Part shown: positions 45,456 through 57,395 of the stretch, piece by piece
Layout: every line of letters begins with the position of its first letter
How positions within the stretch are numbered: the first letter of the stretch is position 1
Source: Ceratothoa steindachneri
Taxonomy: Eukaryota > Arthropoda > Malacostraca > Isopoda > Cymothoidae
Assembly (NCBI GenBank): GCA_963969495.1
Contig: OZ018323.1
Span: forward strand, 77,340,583-77,404,582
Direction of reading: 5' to 3'
Length of the DNA: 64,000 nucleotides
Position numbers and translations under genes: made by a program
Notes under the pieces: model-generated
The model's input: the letters and a program-made list of their open reading frames with translations, nothing else
What the model was told of the DNA's origin: nothing
Databases searched by the model: none

Positions 45456-46900
45456 AACTGACACATCCTGGTTGTAGCTATTTAAAGAAACTAGGAGAAT
45501 GGAGATATCATGTTGGGTGTAAATCGTGCATCAGCCTGCCCGGCTCTCATCCCGTGTTGTTTTCTAAACTCTTATAACCCGGGAGGGTAGGCCAGAGCCA
45601 CGCACCTAACGGTGTCTCTTGGAGACAAATGGCTAAATGGGAACGGAAGTATACCAGCCTCCGATGCTCCTCCCAATTAGCTCGGAGTCCACGGCAATTC
45701 CATTGAAGAAAAATACCCTCCATGCCTAGTTATAAGGATCTCTGGGAGCCTCTTTTGATCACAAGACCCTCATAGAAGGAGGGAGGGCTAGTTTTAGCCG
45801 GTGCCGAGCGTGAGCTATTGGAGCCGTCAACTCTACCATAGTGTTTAAGGGGGAATAGAATCCGCATAAAAGTTCCGAATGTGCGCGGTGGCATCTGGAC
45901 TCGTAGGGCTGGAGGAGCCATGTTGAGCTGAGAGTCACTTGAAAACTCGAGTCGAGACAGAACCAATTCATTGGCATCTCGAAGCGAGATTGGGTCTGCA
46001 GCCTAAACAGTCAGCACCTTTTTTTTCTATGAAATATGAGTTACATTGTTTCCAGTAAGCAGGTGTGGTTCGCCACAATTCACACATCAGGCAGTACATG
46101 ACGAGACTTGTCATGTAAGGCCTTTTCGCAAATTTCACGGATTTTGTGTTGAACCGACTTGTCACGTATACAGAAGCAATTCATGTGGCCGAAACGTTTG
46201 CAGTATTAACACCGCGGCCAAGACACGTAAGCCTCGACGCGATAGCGATACCATCTAGCGCGCAAAGACTCTGCAAGCCTGCCACAGTCGAACGTGATGA
46301 AGAGTGTAGGGATGGGTCTCGAGACACCTCCCTGTTTCCTCCTCCCACGCTTAACTTTGACCGTTTTCTGGTCGGGGGGGCTCTTCGTTAATGCATTATA
46401 AGGAGTAGTCGACTATCTTTCGCATAAACTATTCATTTTACCAAATTTATGGTAGAATCCATTGGTACCGTGACCATCAAAACATTGTCTCCGGATGGCA
46501 CTTATCATAGACACCTGCACACGGTCAGCCGCATTCACCAGAAGGGTTCCATTCGAGACTCGGGTGACTTTAAGTCCCCTACCACGTATTCTACAGAGAG
46601 CCTTCTGCTGATAATACATGTCTTTTATCGACAACATGTTACTATCAGTCAAACGAACCACAATAGAGTGCTTGTGGTGGAGTTGGCTGGAAAACTTCGG
46701 AAAAGACGCCTCGATGAGGGTTCTCAGTCCTTGAAGCTCCGCTCAAAATTACTTTTGGCCTTTTTGGACTTGCCCTCCCCACGTTTCATACTTGCTCTAG
46801 TTTCACGTCAAATCGTATGGGATGATGGTGTCCTTCCCCGTAACCCACCCTCGGAACGAGAAACTACCTATTCTTCTTATTTTTCGATTCAGCCTTTCTT
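45456..46900 (-). pseudogene. Old family A-like element, 5' half, minus strand (A9)
   Basis: The minus strand carries ORF1 on the right: LTDSNMLSIKDMYYQQKALC and RGLKVTRVSNGTLLVNAAD (46661-46413), and zinc-knuckle remnants YCKRFGHMNCFC and a K-A-L-H-D-K-S stretch (46250-46020). ORF2 endonuclease start follows on the left, with the CTTCAATGGAATTGCC site shared with A1/A2 near 45700 and decayed sequence to 45456. Order and orientation fit one element. No RT is present. Divergence is much greater than between A1 and A2. Confidence 0.65.
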
Positions 46901-48221
46901 CGGTGAGGAGTGAACCCTATTATGAGCCCTTCCTGGAAGAGAATCTGAGGACGGCCGGGCCAGCGTTAGCCTTATCTTTCTCCGAATTGGAGAAGGATTT
47001 GGCTGTCCTGGGAGTCCCATCCGAGGGATAACGCCCCGCCTCTTTTTAAGTCACCGGGGAGCCATTGTTATCCCGAGAGGCTCGGAGTGTCTCTCACTAA
47101 GTCCTTATTCCCTCCCAGAGAAGACCCTGGGACAAAGGCATGTCCTCGTACTCGTATATATCCAATTCGGGGGATCTCCATCTCACTCCCCTCCCTGAAG
47201 TATCGAGGATCCCAAACGGGGACTCGACACGCGTGTTGTCTATTGGTGCAAAATTTGTTGTTGGGGTCGTCATGCCGGCCTCCATCGGGAAATAATAGCA
47301 ACCTCACACTTCTTGGGTCTAGTAAAGAGGGGGAAGAAGGGCCAATGAACCACATTACCCTTTGCTCCTATAAAAGATTTCGCCCTTGGAAAGAAAGGTC
47401 GATTCGCCCCAGGTAAAGAGAGGAGTCGTACAGAGACGACTCTAACGAATGGGGTGAAGGAGAAACCCCTTACCAGTATACTGTGCATAGGAGAGTCTTG
47501 GGGCGGTAACTGAGAAAGTGGACCTGTTCGAGGGTAGCTCGAAATATATTAAATGGGAAACCCCTTTAGCGTAATCATATGGTAAGAGAGTAACCTCCTC
47601 CACAGGTTGAAGGCGGGACTCGAGTTGTCTCGTCCCCTCCTGCATGTAGGAGGAATGAAGGCCCCCTTGGAGGCGGTTCTTATTTCACTTGTAGTGACAT
47701 ACTTTTATTTTCGTTTGTTTTTATCAATGATTACAGTAAACAAAGTAATATAAATGTATATAAAAGAGTTACTATTATCTAACAATGCCTTGGGAGGTTT
47801 TAGGGGGGTTAAGGGAAAAGTTGTCTTAGGATGAGAAGCATCCTGAATGTAATCATTTACACATACTCGGCCTACATATTCAAACCAAGATAGGCCTTGA
47901 CAACGGGAGTCATCGTAATGGCCACCCTGGTCTGAGGCTTTGAGCCATAAAGGATGTTGCCGGCGTAGCCACCTCATTTGTGCACGGAAAGCGGTGAACA
48001 GAGTCGATGACCCATTACGCTCCGTACCAAATGTTTCCCCTGGTCGCGACCTTTCGGCCACCCGCAGCTGTTAGGGACACCCCGGTGTATCCTGCCACTG
48101 GGCTAGGATGTGGTAAGAAGATGAAAGTGCACAGAGTCTTAGGAATCTGTTTGGATAGTAAGAGTAAAAGTGGTAGGTAGACAACGATGTGTAATAAAGA
48201 GAAGTAGAGGTAGGCGGGTTT
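46901..48221. other. No gene recognised
   Basis: Includes a small plus-strand stretch (46970-47030, FSELEKDLAVLG) that may be an ORF1 N-terminal remnant, since a similar one lies at 60600-60660. It also includes open frames on both strands at 47068-47490 and 47705-48061 without recognisable domains. No RNA gene seen. Confidence 0.35.
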
Positions 48222-48229
48222 GTCTAAGG

Positions 48230-49044
48230 CAATGGTTCCCAAACTTTTTCAGCTTTTTACCCAATTATAATGAAACATTAAACGTGTTACCCCTTTCACA
48301 AAATGTTATCAACATTGATATATATAGCTAAATTAAAACACTAAGATATATTTTCTTTTATTTATTTGTATTTTAACATTGTGCATCTCTAATGACTATT
48401 GCCAAAGATGTCAAAAACATCAGTGGGATGGATGGAGTTGCATGCTTGAAGCTAGCTGAGGAATTTTTGGCTTCGTGGTTGAAAGTGCCAGCCTGGCATC
48501 GTTTACAACATTCAAGCGAGTCCTCAGAGATATGGCACAGCCGCTATAGAAATGCCCGCCACTGTTTCGAGTTCGAAATGTTAATTTCTTTAATAAAAAA
48601 AACTTTAGAATGCAAAAAATATATCATACTCAATCATTTTAAATTTTACTAAGGCCTGCCATTATTTTGTGTCACAAGGAAATTCGCTTTGTGAATTAAT
48701 TTCAAAAGCATGGTGTCACGGGGTAAGGGGGGGAGAAGAGGGGGAAGGGGATAAGGGTATAAGGAGGGAGAAAGGGGGGAATAGCCGTTGCGGGATAAAA
48801 TAAAAGAGGACTCATTAAGTGACACTGGTAGCCTACATCTGCCTGCAAAATCTTACAATTCATAACACTTAATATAACATGATTTTCGTATAATGACACT
48901 AAGACTAAGTTAACATTAATCCTAATGCAATGTTTTCTTGATTTTCAGAATTCTTAACTTTTTTTTCTTTTACCCCTCCTTTACCCCCGACAAATTGCTA
49001 AGTTACTCCCAGGGGGTGATTTACCCCCAGTTTGGGGAACACTG
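48230..49044. mobile_element. hAT-type non-autonomous element, 815 bp, with 8-bp TSD
   Basis: The left end is CAATGGTTCCCAAACTTTTT; the right end read inward is CAGTGTTCCCCAAACTGGGG. GTCTAAGG flanks both sides (48222-48229 and 49045-49052), an exact 8-bp duplication as expected for hAT. The interior is AT-rich with one 86-codon open frame (48392-48652) that I do not recognise and that is probably not transposase. Confidence 0.82.
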
Positions 49045-49052
49045 GTCTAAGG

Positions 49053-50170
49053 AGTCGGGTGGATGATCACTTAATATCATCATACCCGGTCACTGGATTG
49101 TTCCGGCAGGACGTGAAATCCTTCCACATCCCATATGTAGCGATCTAGAGAGGGTACCCCCTGCGGGGCCTTAATTCTAAATACACGTTTTAAACTGGCG
49201 GCTCCCAGCGTGGGCATAATCGCCGAAATAAGAAAAAGTAAAGAGGGAAGAGTCGTAGATAAAAAGGGGAAGCCAGAAAAAGAAAATTGAAACGCCCCAC
49301 CTTCCCCAGGTCCCGTCAAAGAGTTGAAGTAAAGGTGAGCAGAGTTTTGCCTATTTGTACTAGGGCCTGGAGGATGTGCTGTTTCTCCCGGTACCAGGTG
49401 AAACCCTGCGGCTTAGACGCTCGGCTTATCCACTCGGTCAACGAGATCCTTTGAACTCAATAACATTATTTCACTGATCAATGCGTTCGTGAGTGGATTT
49501 CTAATGTTAATTTACTCTGTATGCGACCCGGACCCGTGGGCTCACGCACATTAAACAGAAAAACAAACAAACATTCCCTCTATACCACGATAGGGCAAGT
49601 TTCTTCCTCTGTCGTATCAATAATTGATGCAATTTATTAGTCTTTTTTGCGCTTTCTTTGGACTATTTCATTCGTGTTGATTAGTCACTTATTTTTTTGT
49701 TTACTATAGTAATTAATTCATTAAATTGTGCATACGATTATTTTCTAGTAAATAAACTAATAAAATCCTTTGCTCGTTCTGCACTTTTGAAAGAGCAATT
49801 CTACGTTTTCTCCTCCGTTCTCTCGTTAATGAGGCCAGAAACTTAATTGTCCTCAGTAGTATCATATATAATTCCAGTATTATAAGAAATGTACAATTGC
49901 ATTATATTATATCTAATTCCGTTCTTTCTTTTATGAGGCCATAAATTTAATTTTTATCAGTAGTATCAGGAACATCCAGTAATATAATATCTAATTTCCA
50001 TCCTTTGATAATGAGTCCGTTTCTCCTCTCAGAGGAGAAACCAAACCTACAAAGAAGAGAAGGAATATTCAAGTACCGTATGGAGGCACGCTTTTATCAG
50101 GCACTTGAAAATGTAACCAGAAACTCAAGCACCTAAATATTATGGAGAAATTCTTCCTCCTCCAGCAACT
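49053..50170. other. No gene recognised; local duplication and palindrome
   Basis: Contains a degenerate direct duplication of about 100 bp (49812-50000; both halves have ATGAGGCCA, AGTAGTATCA and TTATATCTAATT-like blocks). It also holds a perfect 11-bp palindrome, GTTTCTCCTCT/AGAGGAGAAAC, at 50019-50041. A minus-strand A-box-like sequence (TGACCGAGTGGATAAG, near 49440) hints at a tRNA-derived repeat, but no B box fits. Confidence 0.4.
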
Positions 50171-51052
50171 CTAATTCAATTTTTGGCTGTACACGAACCA
50201 ATCCCGAGTACAATGGTGTGTTCGATTCGGAATCATAGAAAAACCCTGAAGCCGCCAAGGGGTAGGACGACAGGAAAAGTCAGGCGCAATGGCACACAAC
50301 TTTAGATTCCCGTTAGCCGTCTCACATCTTCTTTGCAGTCCCGCCCGAAGGGCTAACATGATTCCTGCTTTGTATTTAGAGTGGGGAAGAGCAAATTGTG
50401 GGTCAGCTCGTCCATTCTGTGCAGACTGTTTGGTGCCTTCATCAGCCCGCTCATTTCCAGCAATTTCTACATGTTCCGGAACCCAACAGAAGACAATCTC
50501 TATATCCCACCAGATTGTAGCAATCGTGACGTCGCGAATGCTGCGAACAATAGGTGCGCGTAATCTCTCGTACCGAGCTGTGTATTGTAACCGACTTGGT
50601 AGTGGAGGCAGAAACAGGGAATGTAAGAGTCCCTTTGGTATCAACAAGGAGAGAGGGGAGGCGTGTAAGCTGACACCTTCTTCAGATTTGGATCCAACTG
50701 CAAATACTAGCACAGTTCCAGTACGAAAATAATTGTAACTCAAAAAGGTTAAACGTAATATTCCCGGCGCTGTAGAAGCTTTGGAATAGAGGCGTGGCGA
50801 AAAATAGTCAAGGTTGGTACCGCCCAGGGTGCGTCCTGGGTAGAACCATAGGCACCACAGGCCCACGAGATATATCGAACTCTCAAAAGAGTTGCATACC
50901 CTTAAATCCTGAATGCTTATGGTATTATTGGCGTCTCTCGGCTGCATAGGCCACGTCAACGGCAATGAGAGCCGTTGACGACTGAGAGAGACGTCGGGCG
51001 CGCGTACAAGCGCATACGGAATTATGTATGTCTGACGCAGGATGAGCGGCAT
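50171..51052 (-). pseudogene. RNase H domain remnant of element A6
   Basis: A 293-codon open frame remains. IEIVFCWVPEHVEIAGNERA keeps the NERAD region, QFALPHSKYKAGIMLALRAG follows as in A1, and the earlier part matches the thumb/connection of A1. The first catalytic segment reads VFAVGSKSEEGVS instead of VYTDGSKSQEGVG, so its Asp is lost. Confidence 0.72.
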
Positions 51053-53600
51053 TTAGCCGCATAGACAACCAGGCTCTCAATTGGGGATGTACGTAAGGCA
51101 AAGGTCGCTAAGCGGAGGCGAGTCTAGAAGTTCAAGTCTAATTTCGCAATTTACAAAGAGAGGTAAAATGGCGTGAGGACAAAAGATCATAAGGCCTCAA
51201 ATATCCGCTTCCCACAGGATGCGTCGGTCGAAAACAAGACCGAGGAAACGGTGCTACTCTATCATATCCAGTTGAATCCCATTTTGGAACAAGCCTGGGG
51301 TGGAGTAAAGCCCTGGATTGTGGCTAAAGTGCAACACCTAAGTAGCCAAAGAAAAGCGAAACCAATTCGCTTCGGCATAGCAAAAGATGCGGTTCAGAAA
51401 TTGTTGGATTCTACATTAAAAGGTAAGCACCGGAGCCGATACAAAAGAGATCGAAAGTTCGTCTATGTAGGCCCTACCGAGAACATCTTATGGCAGCAGA
51501 GGTGATGCTCAAGGCAAATAAAGTGATACTAAGAACACTTCCTTGAAAATGCCCTCCTCCTTCCCTATGGAAATAGAGAGCTCGTCCACTCGTACACAGA
51601 ATCTATGATATCGCATGAATATCGCAAGGATATTTGGAGGCGTTCCTCCGCTCCCATAGCATGTACGGTTTCCATGATATCGTATTGCCCTGCATTATCA
51701 TAGGCCTTTCCCAGATCAAAGAATTTCGTGGCGAAGTGTAGTCCACGAAAGAAGCCCTCGATGAAACATTTTTCTGTCCGAGTAGAGCATCCGATACCTA
51801 CACTATCCCTCCATCAATTTTCCCAACAGGAAGTTACTGAAATTGACAGGATTCCGGGAAGGGTAGAGTGATCTCTACCATGCTTGGAAAAAGCCCGCAT
51901 TGTAACCATTCGCAGAAATTAGGACGGCGAATGGTTTTGGCTAGAGAGTGAGGGAAAGTGGTTGCGAAGGAATCTGCGACGGACGCGATGTCAGAGATTG
52001 TGGCTCCATCCTACTGGCGGAAGGGAGAGTGATCCTGCGAAAGCTTTTCATGAATCTTTAAGTCACGCTCCAAAACCTCTGCAAAAGGGGCTTTCAAGTT
52101 GAATGAAGCCTTATATGCTCACCAAGAAGAATAACGAGCTTGTTTCAAAACGTACAGGAACCTGCCCTCGCTCGACGAAATTCACACTAGATTAAATCGT
52201 TGGGCAACGCTTGTAGCGCTTATAGCCATATCGTTTCTCTCTGAAAGCCGCCTCTCTCTCGACGTCCATCAAGGAGATGGACGGCGTGAAAAACGGCCAG
52301 ACATTTGAGGAATGGTAGTCAGACCAAAAGTGATAAAGGTGACGCAGAATAACTCAACGGCTTCATCAATCGTCCCAAACTCCACGACTTAGATAGAGAA
52401 GTCAGTCATTTTTTTTAAAAATTCGACCACCACACTGGCTCCAATCACCAACTTGGCTCTTAAGTGGAAACGGCCTGGAAAAAGATGTTGGCTGGAAAAG
52501 TGATCGCTACTGCGAAAGTCATCGAACACCTCCCACCTTAAATCAGAGTGTGTGTTCAGGGAGCACAGGGATAGATAGAGAGAAAAATGAAGCAGTTATC
52601 TGAGAGTAATGCGTGAATTAATCCACATTTGGGACGCATCTTCAGGTTTTTTATCAACTCAGCCAAGACCTTGTCCTCCTGATTAGTCGTGCATATTTCC
52701 AAAAGGGGGTGTCTACTGTTTAAATCACTGATGATTAAAAAGGGCCTCGGCAACTGTGGCACGACGTGGAGAAATTTCGTTACATAGAGTTTAGCTGACG
52801 GTGGAATAAACACTGAATAAATAGTATGCCTCATATGCAGGTATGGCTGTACTATCTGTGCCTGAAGGAAAATATTTAAAGCGTATCTACTCACCCGGCC
52901 CTGATTCCATGTTGCTGGGTTTGCAAAACCCTATTACAAAGTGGTATTGGTAGGGGGCACGTGCCCAACATGGTCTCCTGGAGACAAACAGCTAAAATGA
53001 AACGAGGGAAGAGGCTAGCCTGTACAGCTCCGCCAATTAGTCAGGAGTCTTCGGCTATTCCACCTGAAGAAATAACCTTCCGGATCTGTATTTCCAGCAC
53101 TGTCGGGGTTTTCCAAAAAGTTATGACCCTTACTGCAATCGTCGTAGCCTTCCTAGAGGCAAAACTCGGAGGACTAAATGGCGCAGAAAGCACTGAACAC
53201 GCTGTTGCCTTCAGGGTTTATTGGAGGAAGGGGGCCTCGACGTACGAGCATTTACCTCTTTCTGCTTCGAAACCTTTCTTTGACTGGCGGTTTGGTCTTA
53301 CGGTCGAGGTGCCTCGTCTATTAGATGAGCAGGACTTTCAAATGCGCCTCTGCCGGCCTCGGACATGAGTTAGGGATCCGAAGCTCCGTTCTTTCTACCC
53401 TACTTTTGGACGGTAGAATCGAAAAATCCCAGGTATGGCCTAACACTACTTTCCATGAATTTGTTTTCTCTGAGTCCAAGGAATCGGTGGAGGCGGGCGG
53501 CCGCTTCACCTTTTTGCGAAGGAGTCTCGTAGGGGCGGGTGGTACTGTTGCAGCTTACTTCAATTCACAGATTTATCGTGTGAGGCCTAGGAGCAGTTCA
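50171..53600 (-). mobile_element. Old family A-like element A6, minus strand
   Basis: From right to left on the minus strand: ORF1 tail/ORF2 start (53200-53500, resembling the A2 region 42330-42480), endonuclease (53100-52550, with YIPPSA-like sequence in 52556-52894), linker and RT remnants (52450-51200) and RNase H (51052-50171). All parts are heavily shifted. It retains no 3' UTR or tail that I can identify. Confidence 0.68.
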
Positions 53601-54063
53601 GCCATATTTCGAGTCACCTGACTTAGAACGTCTACAAATTCTATTAGAGTGGCCGAAGTGGTGGTAGTGGTACCACTTCAGCGGTAACGCCACTAATGTC
53701 GTGGCACATTAGCAAGACAAGCAAGCTGACCCCACTTAAACGTAAGGAAGAGTGCCCAGTACACGAAGTAGCTGTGCATCCTCCCGCCCGAGTGCCAAAT
53801 AGGAAGGCCTTTTTTACCTTGGTGAAAAAAAATTTTATTGGGAATTTTCCCTGAGTAAGTATCCACTCCCGAGTAGGGTCCTCAAATGGGGACACGAGTC
53901 TCTGGGACTAAAAAGGAGAACAGAAAGATTAGATAGTTCGTCTCTTTCTCGGTTGTTCTGGGGACAGATGGATTCTTTGGTGACACAGCAGAAGACCAGG
54001 TCATAATGGTCCATTTGTCCCGGAGTGCCTTCGAGGTGTGGAGTAAGTTCCCCCTGCAAGGGA
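53601..54063. other. No gene recognised
   Basis: Boundary zone between the minus-strand A6 and the plus-strand A8 remnants. It probably contains decayed ORF1 sequence of one or both, but I cannot align it by eye. Confidence 0.3.
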
Positions 54064-57000
54064 TAATAAAGTAAGATGAGCTAAGCCTCGATGACATCGG
54101 GGCTCCTCAAAGAGAGGCTGTCGGGCGTCTTTGAGCCAGCCGGCTTCAAACGCTTACTTGTAATTTAATCTAATGATCTCAACATGTTGTCCAAAGGAGA
54201 CCTTTCATCAGCGCCAATCAATAGCTAGAGTTTTAGGTAGAGAGAGAGAACCAAAGGTCACGATTTCTTGGGTGTTACCCTTCTGGTGTATGCGATGATC
54301 CTGACCAGACAGTCATTGTTAGTGCCCTTCAGGCACTCGGTGTCTCGCCTGTACATGTGACACCACACCATACCATAAACTTCGTAGTTTATGCGAGAGA
54401 ACTCGTTGCTACTCTTTGAAAGATCTCAGAGAAGCACTAGCTGATCAGGGAGTGGTCAAGCTGAAACGTGTGGTGAGAAAATCTAGCCTCCCTGATTCTG
54501 CGTGAGCTGGTTGGTGGCGCTGCGCCGCCAAGGCGTTCGTGCCATTGCTGCAGAGGTGCAACCACTGCCTCTGGTTTGGGTACACAAATCGTACCTGCGA
54601 ATGTACCAATTCGGTTCTACCAGAAATACGCGCAAAAGGCTCCAAGGCTTTACATGATAAATCTATTGTGTAATGTCAAATGTGTGAAATGTGGAGAGCT
54701 GCAATGTGCTTAGTATCTCTTCGAGAAATAGATCCTGGCCATTCAGACTGCAGACTAAATAATTTTTGGCGAAGCCAATTAATTAATCCCGTCACGCCAG
54801 GTGCGACCTAGAACTTCCTACCCCTATCTGGTAAAGAAAGCGCCCCATAGCTCTTCGACTCTTGCAGCCTAAGAGCCTTATTTAAACCATCTGCGGAGTC
54901 TTTGTTTCGGGCCTTGCTCGGCTAAAACCAGGACCCCCCTCATCTTCCCACGCGAAGCGAGGGGAGCAAGTCCTTGCTTAACTGATCGAAGAGATGGTTA
55001 GTGGTCCTAAAGGTGGATGAATTCACGCATCACTCTCTGAGAACCGCTTCATTTTCTTACTTCGATTTATCGCTGTGCTTTCCGGAAGCACAGATTAATT
55101 TTGGGGTGTGGGTGGTCGCTGTTCTTTATACTAATGATCAATTTCCCATTCAAATTTAATATTTTGGGGGGGGCCGCTGCCATCTGAAAAACTACCTTAC
55201 TGGGTACTGGTAATCAGCACGGTGGTCCGAATTTCAATAAATGTCTGATTTATCTATCTCAGCCAATGATTTAGGTCGTTTGATAACGCCGTTGAGCATT
55301 TTCCCGACACTTTCATCATTCTAGGCCTGAATATTATCCCTAGAACACCTCATCCCTTTGTACGACTTTCCCTTCTTTGGTAGTCGGGCGAGTGAGAGAC
55401 GGCTCTCAGAGGAAAGCGAAAATCATATATACCCTACAAGGGCCGTTCGAACGATATTATCGTTGCTGAAATTAGTAGGAGCTCCGCTAGGATCTAATAT
55501 ACTTTGAAGCACGATCGCCGCTCTTATTAGCAGGAAGGCGCGTTTTCGCTTAACGGGAGGACCTCTCTAAGCAGTGTAGAAGCGTGTCAAAGAATTAAAG
55601 GCAGGTTCTCGAATGAACATCCCTTCTGTTCTTTAGAGGAACGGATCCTGAATCTCGGACTCTGGATCCGTAGTGTAACCCTCGCGACCGCTTTCTCCGC
55701 ATTCCTTGGCCTGGATGCTGCTTGACTAGCATTTAAATTACGTTCTGAACTCCCTGAAGGCTTGAACTCAATGAACTTTATCTTTAGAAACGCAGAACAC
55801 TTTGACGACCTGTTTACGTTGAGTTGCCTTCTGCTCTCGCTTCGTCCACGGATACCACCCATGATCCGTCGGATATCTTGTATGCCAAGCTTCGACTCTT
55901 GATTTAGTTATGACTGGCCTTTTTGTTAGATTTGGTCAACAGGATCTGGACAGAGGCTATCCTCCCAGACTCATGGCGAATGCATACTGTGATTATTTTT
56001 CACAAGCCACATAGAGCTCACTCTACCCCAGCTGGTTTCTGCCCAATTCCTCCAACTTCCCTCCTCTGCAGGTTGAGGGAAAATTGGGTCATGATATGTT
56101 ATCATCTTTTTTGGAAAGCGTCGCCGCCTTTCTCTTGCACAGTACGGATTTCAAATTCAACACCATTTCACTATTATTATCCAGCTGGAAAATGCTATCT
56201 TTAAGGTCTTTCTTTGTAGACAGCATTTCGTTACAGTTCTTTTTATATTAAAAAGCCTCTAATACCGCACCACAATACGGTATTAGGGACACTCTCCACA
56301 CTAATTGGATAAGGGGACACATGCGAATCTTGTCTGAATTTCTAAGAGATCTTCGATTCCGCGTAATGGTAGGTAGAGCTTTTCCCTGCCCAATAAGGCA
56401 TGAAGAGGGCATCTAGAGTCTAATTGTTCTCGGGACCACCCTCTTTACCTTGAACATCATCTTCATAACCTTGGTGCTACGATAAGATGTTCCTTCTACG
56501 CTCTTCGTAAACGACCTTTCGATCTCTTTATTTGCGGCTCAGATGCTTACTTTAGAACGCCGACTCCATCAGGCTCTAGACGGTATTTCTCGTTATGCCG
56601 AAGGCAAAGAATTTTGGTTCACTCTACCCAAAATTAAATTGGTGCACTTCTGTCACCATTTAAGGCTTTACTCCGAACCGGACTTGTTCTTAAATGGGCT
56701 CTTCTTGATGTAATAAAGTCGCACCATTTTGTTCTTGTTTTTGACTGGTGCCTCACATGGGAAGCCCATATTCATATTCATAGTGTGTCTTTTACCCACA
56801 ACATGAACATTGCTCGTTCATTACTTTAGGTCCTGCTAGGCTTACCGCACTTTCTTTGGCAGCTCCTTTGCTCGGTTGAAGTTAGACTACAGATGCAAGT
56901 TTTACGCATTTTATGCCGAACGTGAATTGTTGAAGGTGTACCTGTTATCTGTTTGACGACCTTTACTTTACGCATATAACACATTATGAGCCTCCTTGCA

Positions 57001-57395
57001 GATGTTGTGGAGATGCCGCTCGCCTTGTGTAATACAAAGTTTATTATGCGCTTGTACGCACGGGCCCAGTGTCTTTCTCAGTCGTTAACAGCTTTTATTG
57101 AATTCGCGGCCGAATTTGATGATGCCTATGCTATTGCGATACGTCACTAATAACATACACCTTTTAGATTTAGGAATAAGTAACTCCTTCGAGAGCTACA
57201 TCTACCTCTCGGGCCGGGGACGCCTATAGTTCTGTGCAGGACACCACCCTGTACAACACTACTTTTCGCTATTTGACGCCACGCCTCTGTTGCCAAAGCT
57301 TTTACAGCGCCGGGAGTGTTGCGTTTGAACCTTTTGGTCACAATTCTTGTCACGCTGCAACCGTGCCAGTGTACACGGATGGCTCAACACACATT
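54064..57395 (+). mobile_element. Old family A-like element A8, plus strand, internally deleted
   Basis: ORF1 core starts near 54080 (GVFEPAGFKRL-like, matching A1 at 27620), with zinc-knuckle remnants at 54540-54720. At about 54960 it jumps directly to the end of the endonuclease (matching A1 from 29437), so most of the endonuclease is deleted. RT follows at 55900-56700 and RNase H begins near 57360 (PVYTDGSTH) before the sequence is cut at about 57395 against the inverted element A7. Confidence 0.68.
55923..56700 (+). pseudogene. Reverse transcriptase remnant of element A8
   Basis: MLDLVNRIWTEAILPDSWRM, GFCPIPPTSLLCRL and later STLFVNDLSISLF, where the active-site motif reads FVND instead of the YVDD kept in A1 (near 56508). 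Stops and shifts throughout. Confidence 0.65.

Noticed and set aside
47068..47488. Overlapping open frames on both strands
   Set aside because: No domain, repeat family or splice pattern could be attached to either strand.
49400..49460. tRNA gene on the minus strand
   Set aside because: An A-box-like TGACCGAGTGG is present, but no matching B box or acceptor stem can be drawn; at most a decayed tRNA-derived repeat.
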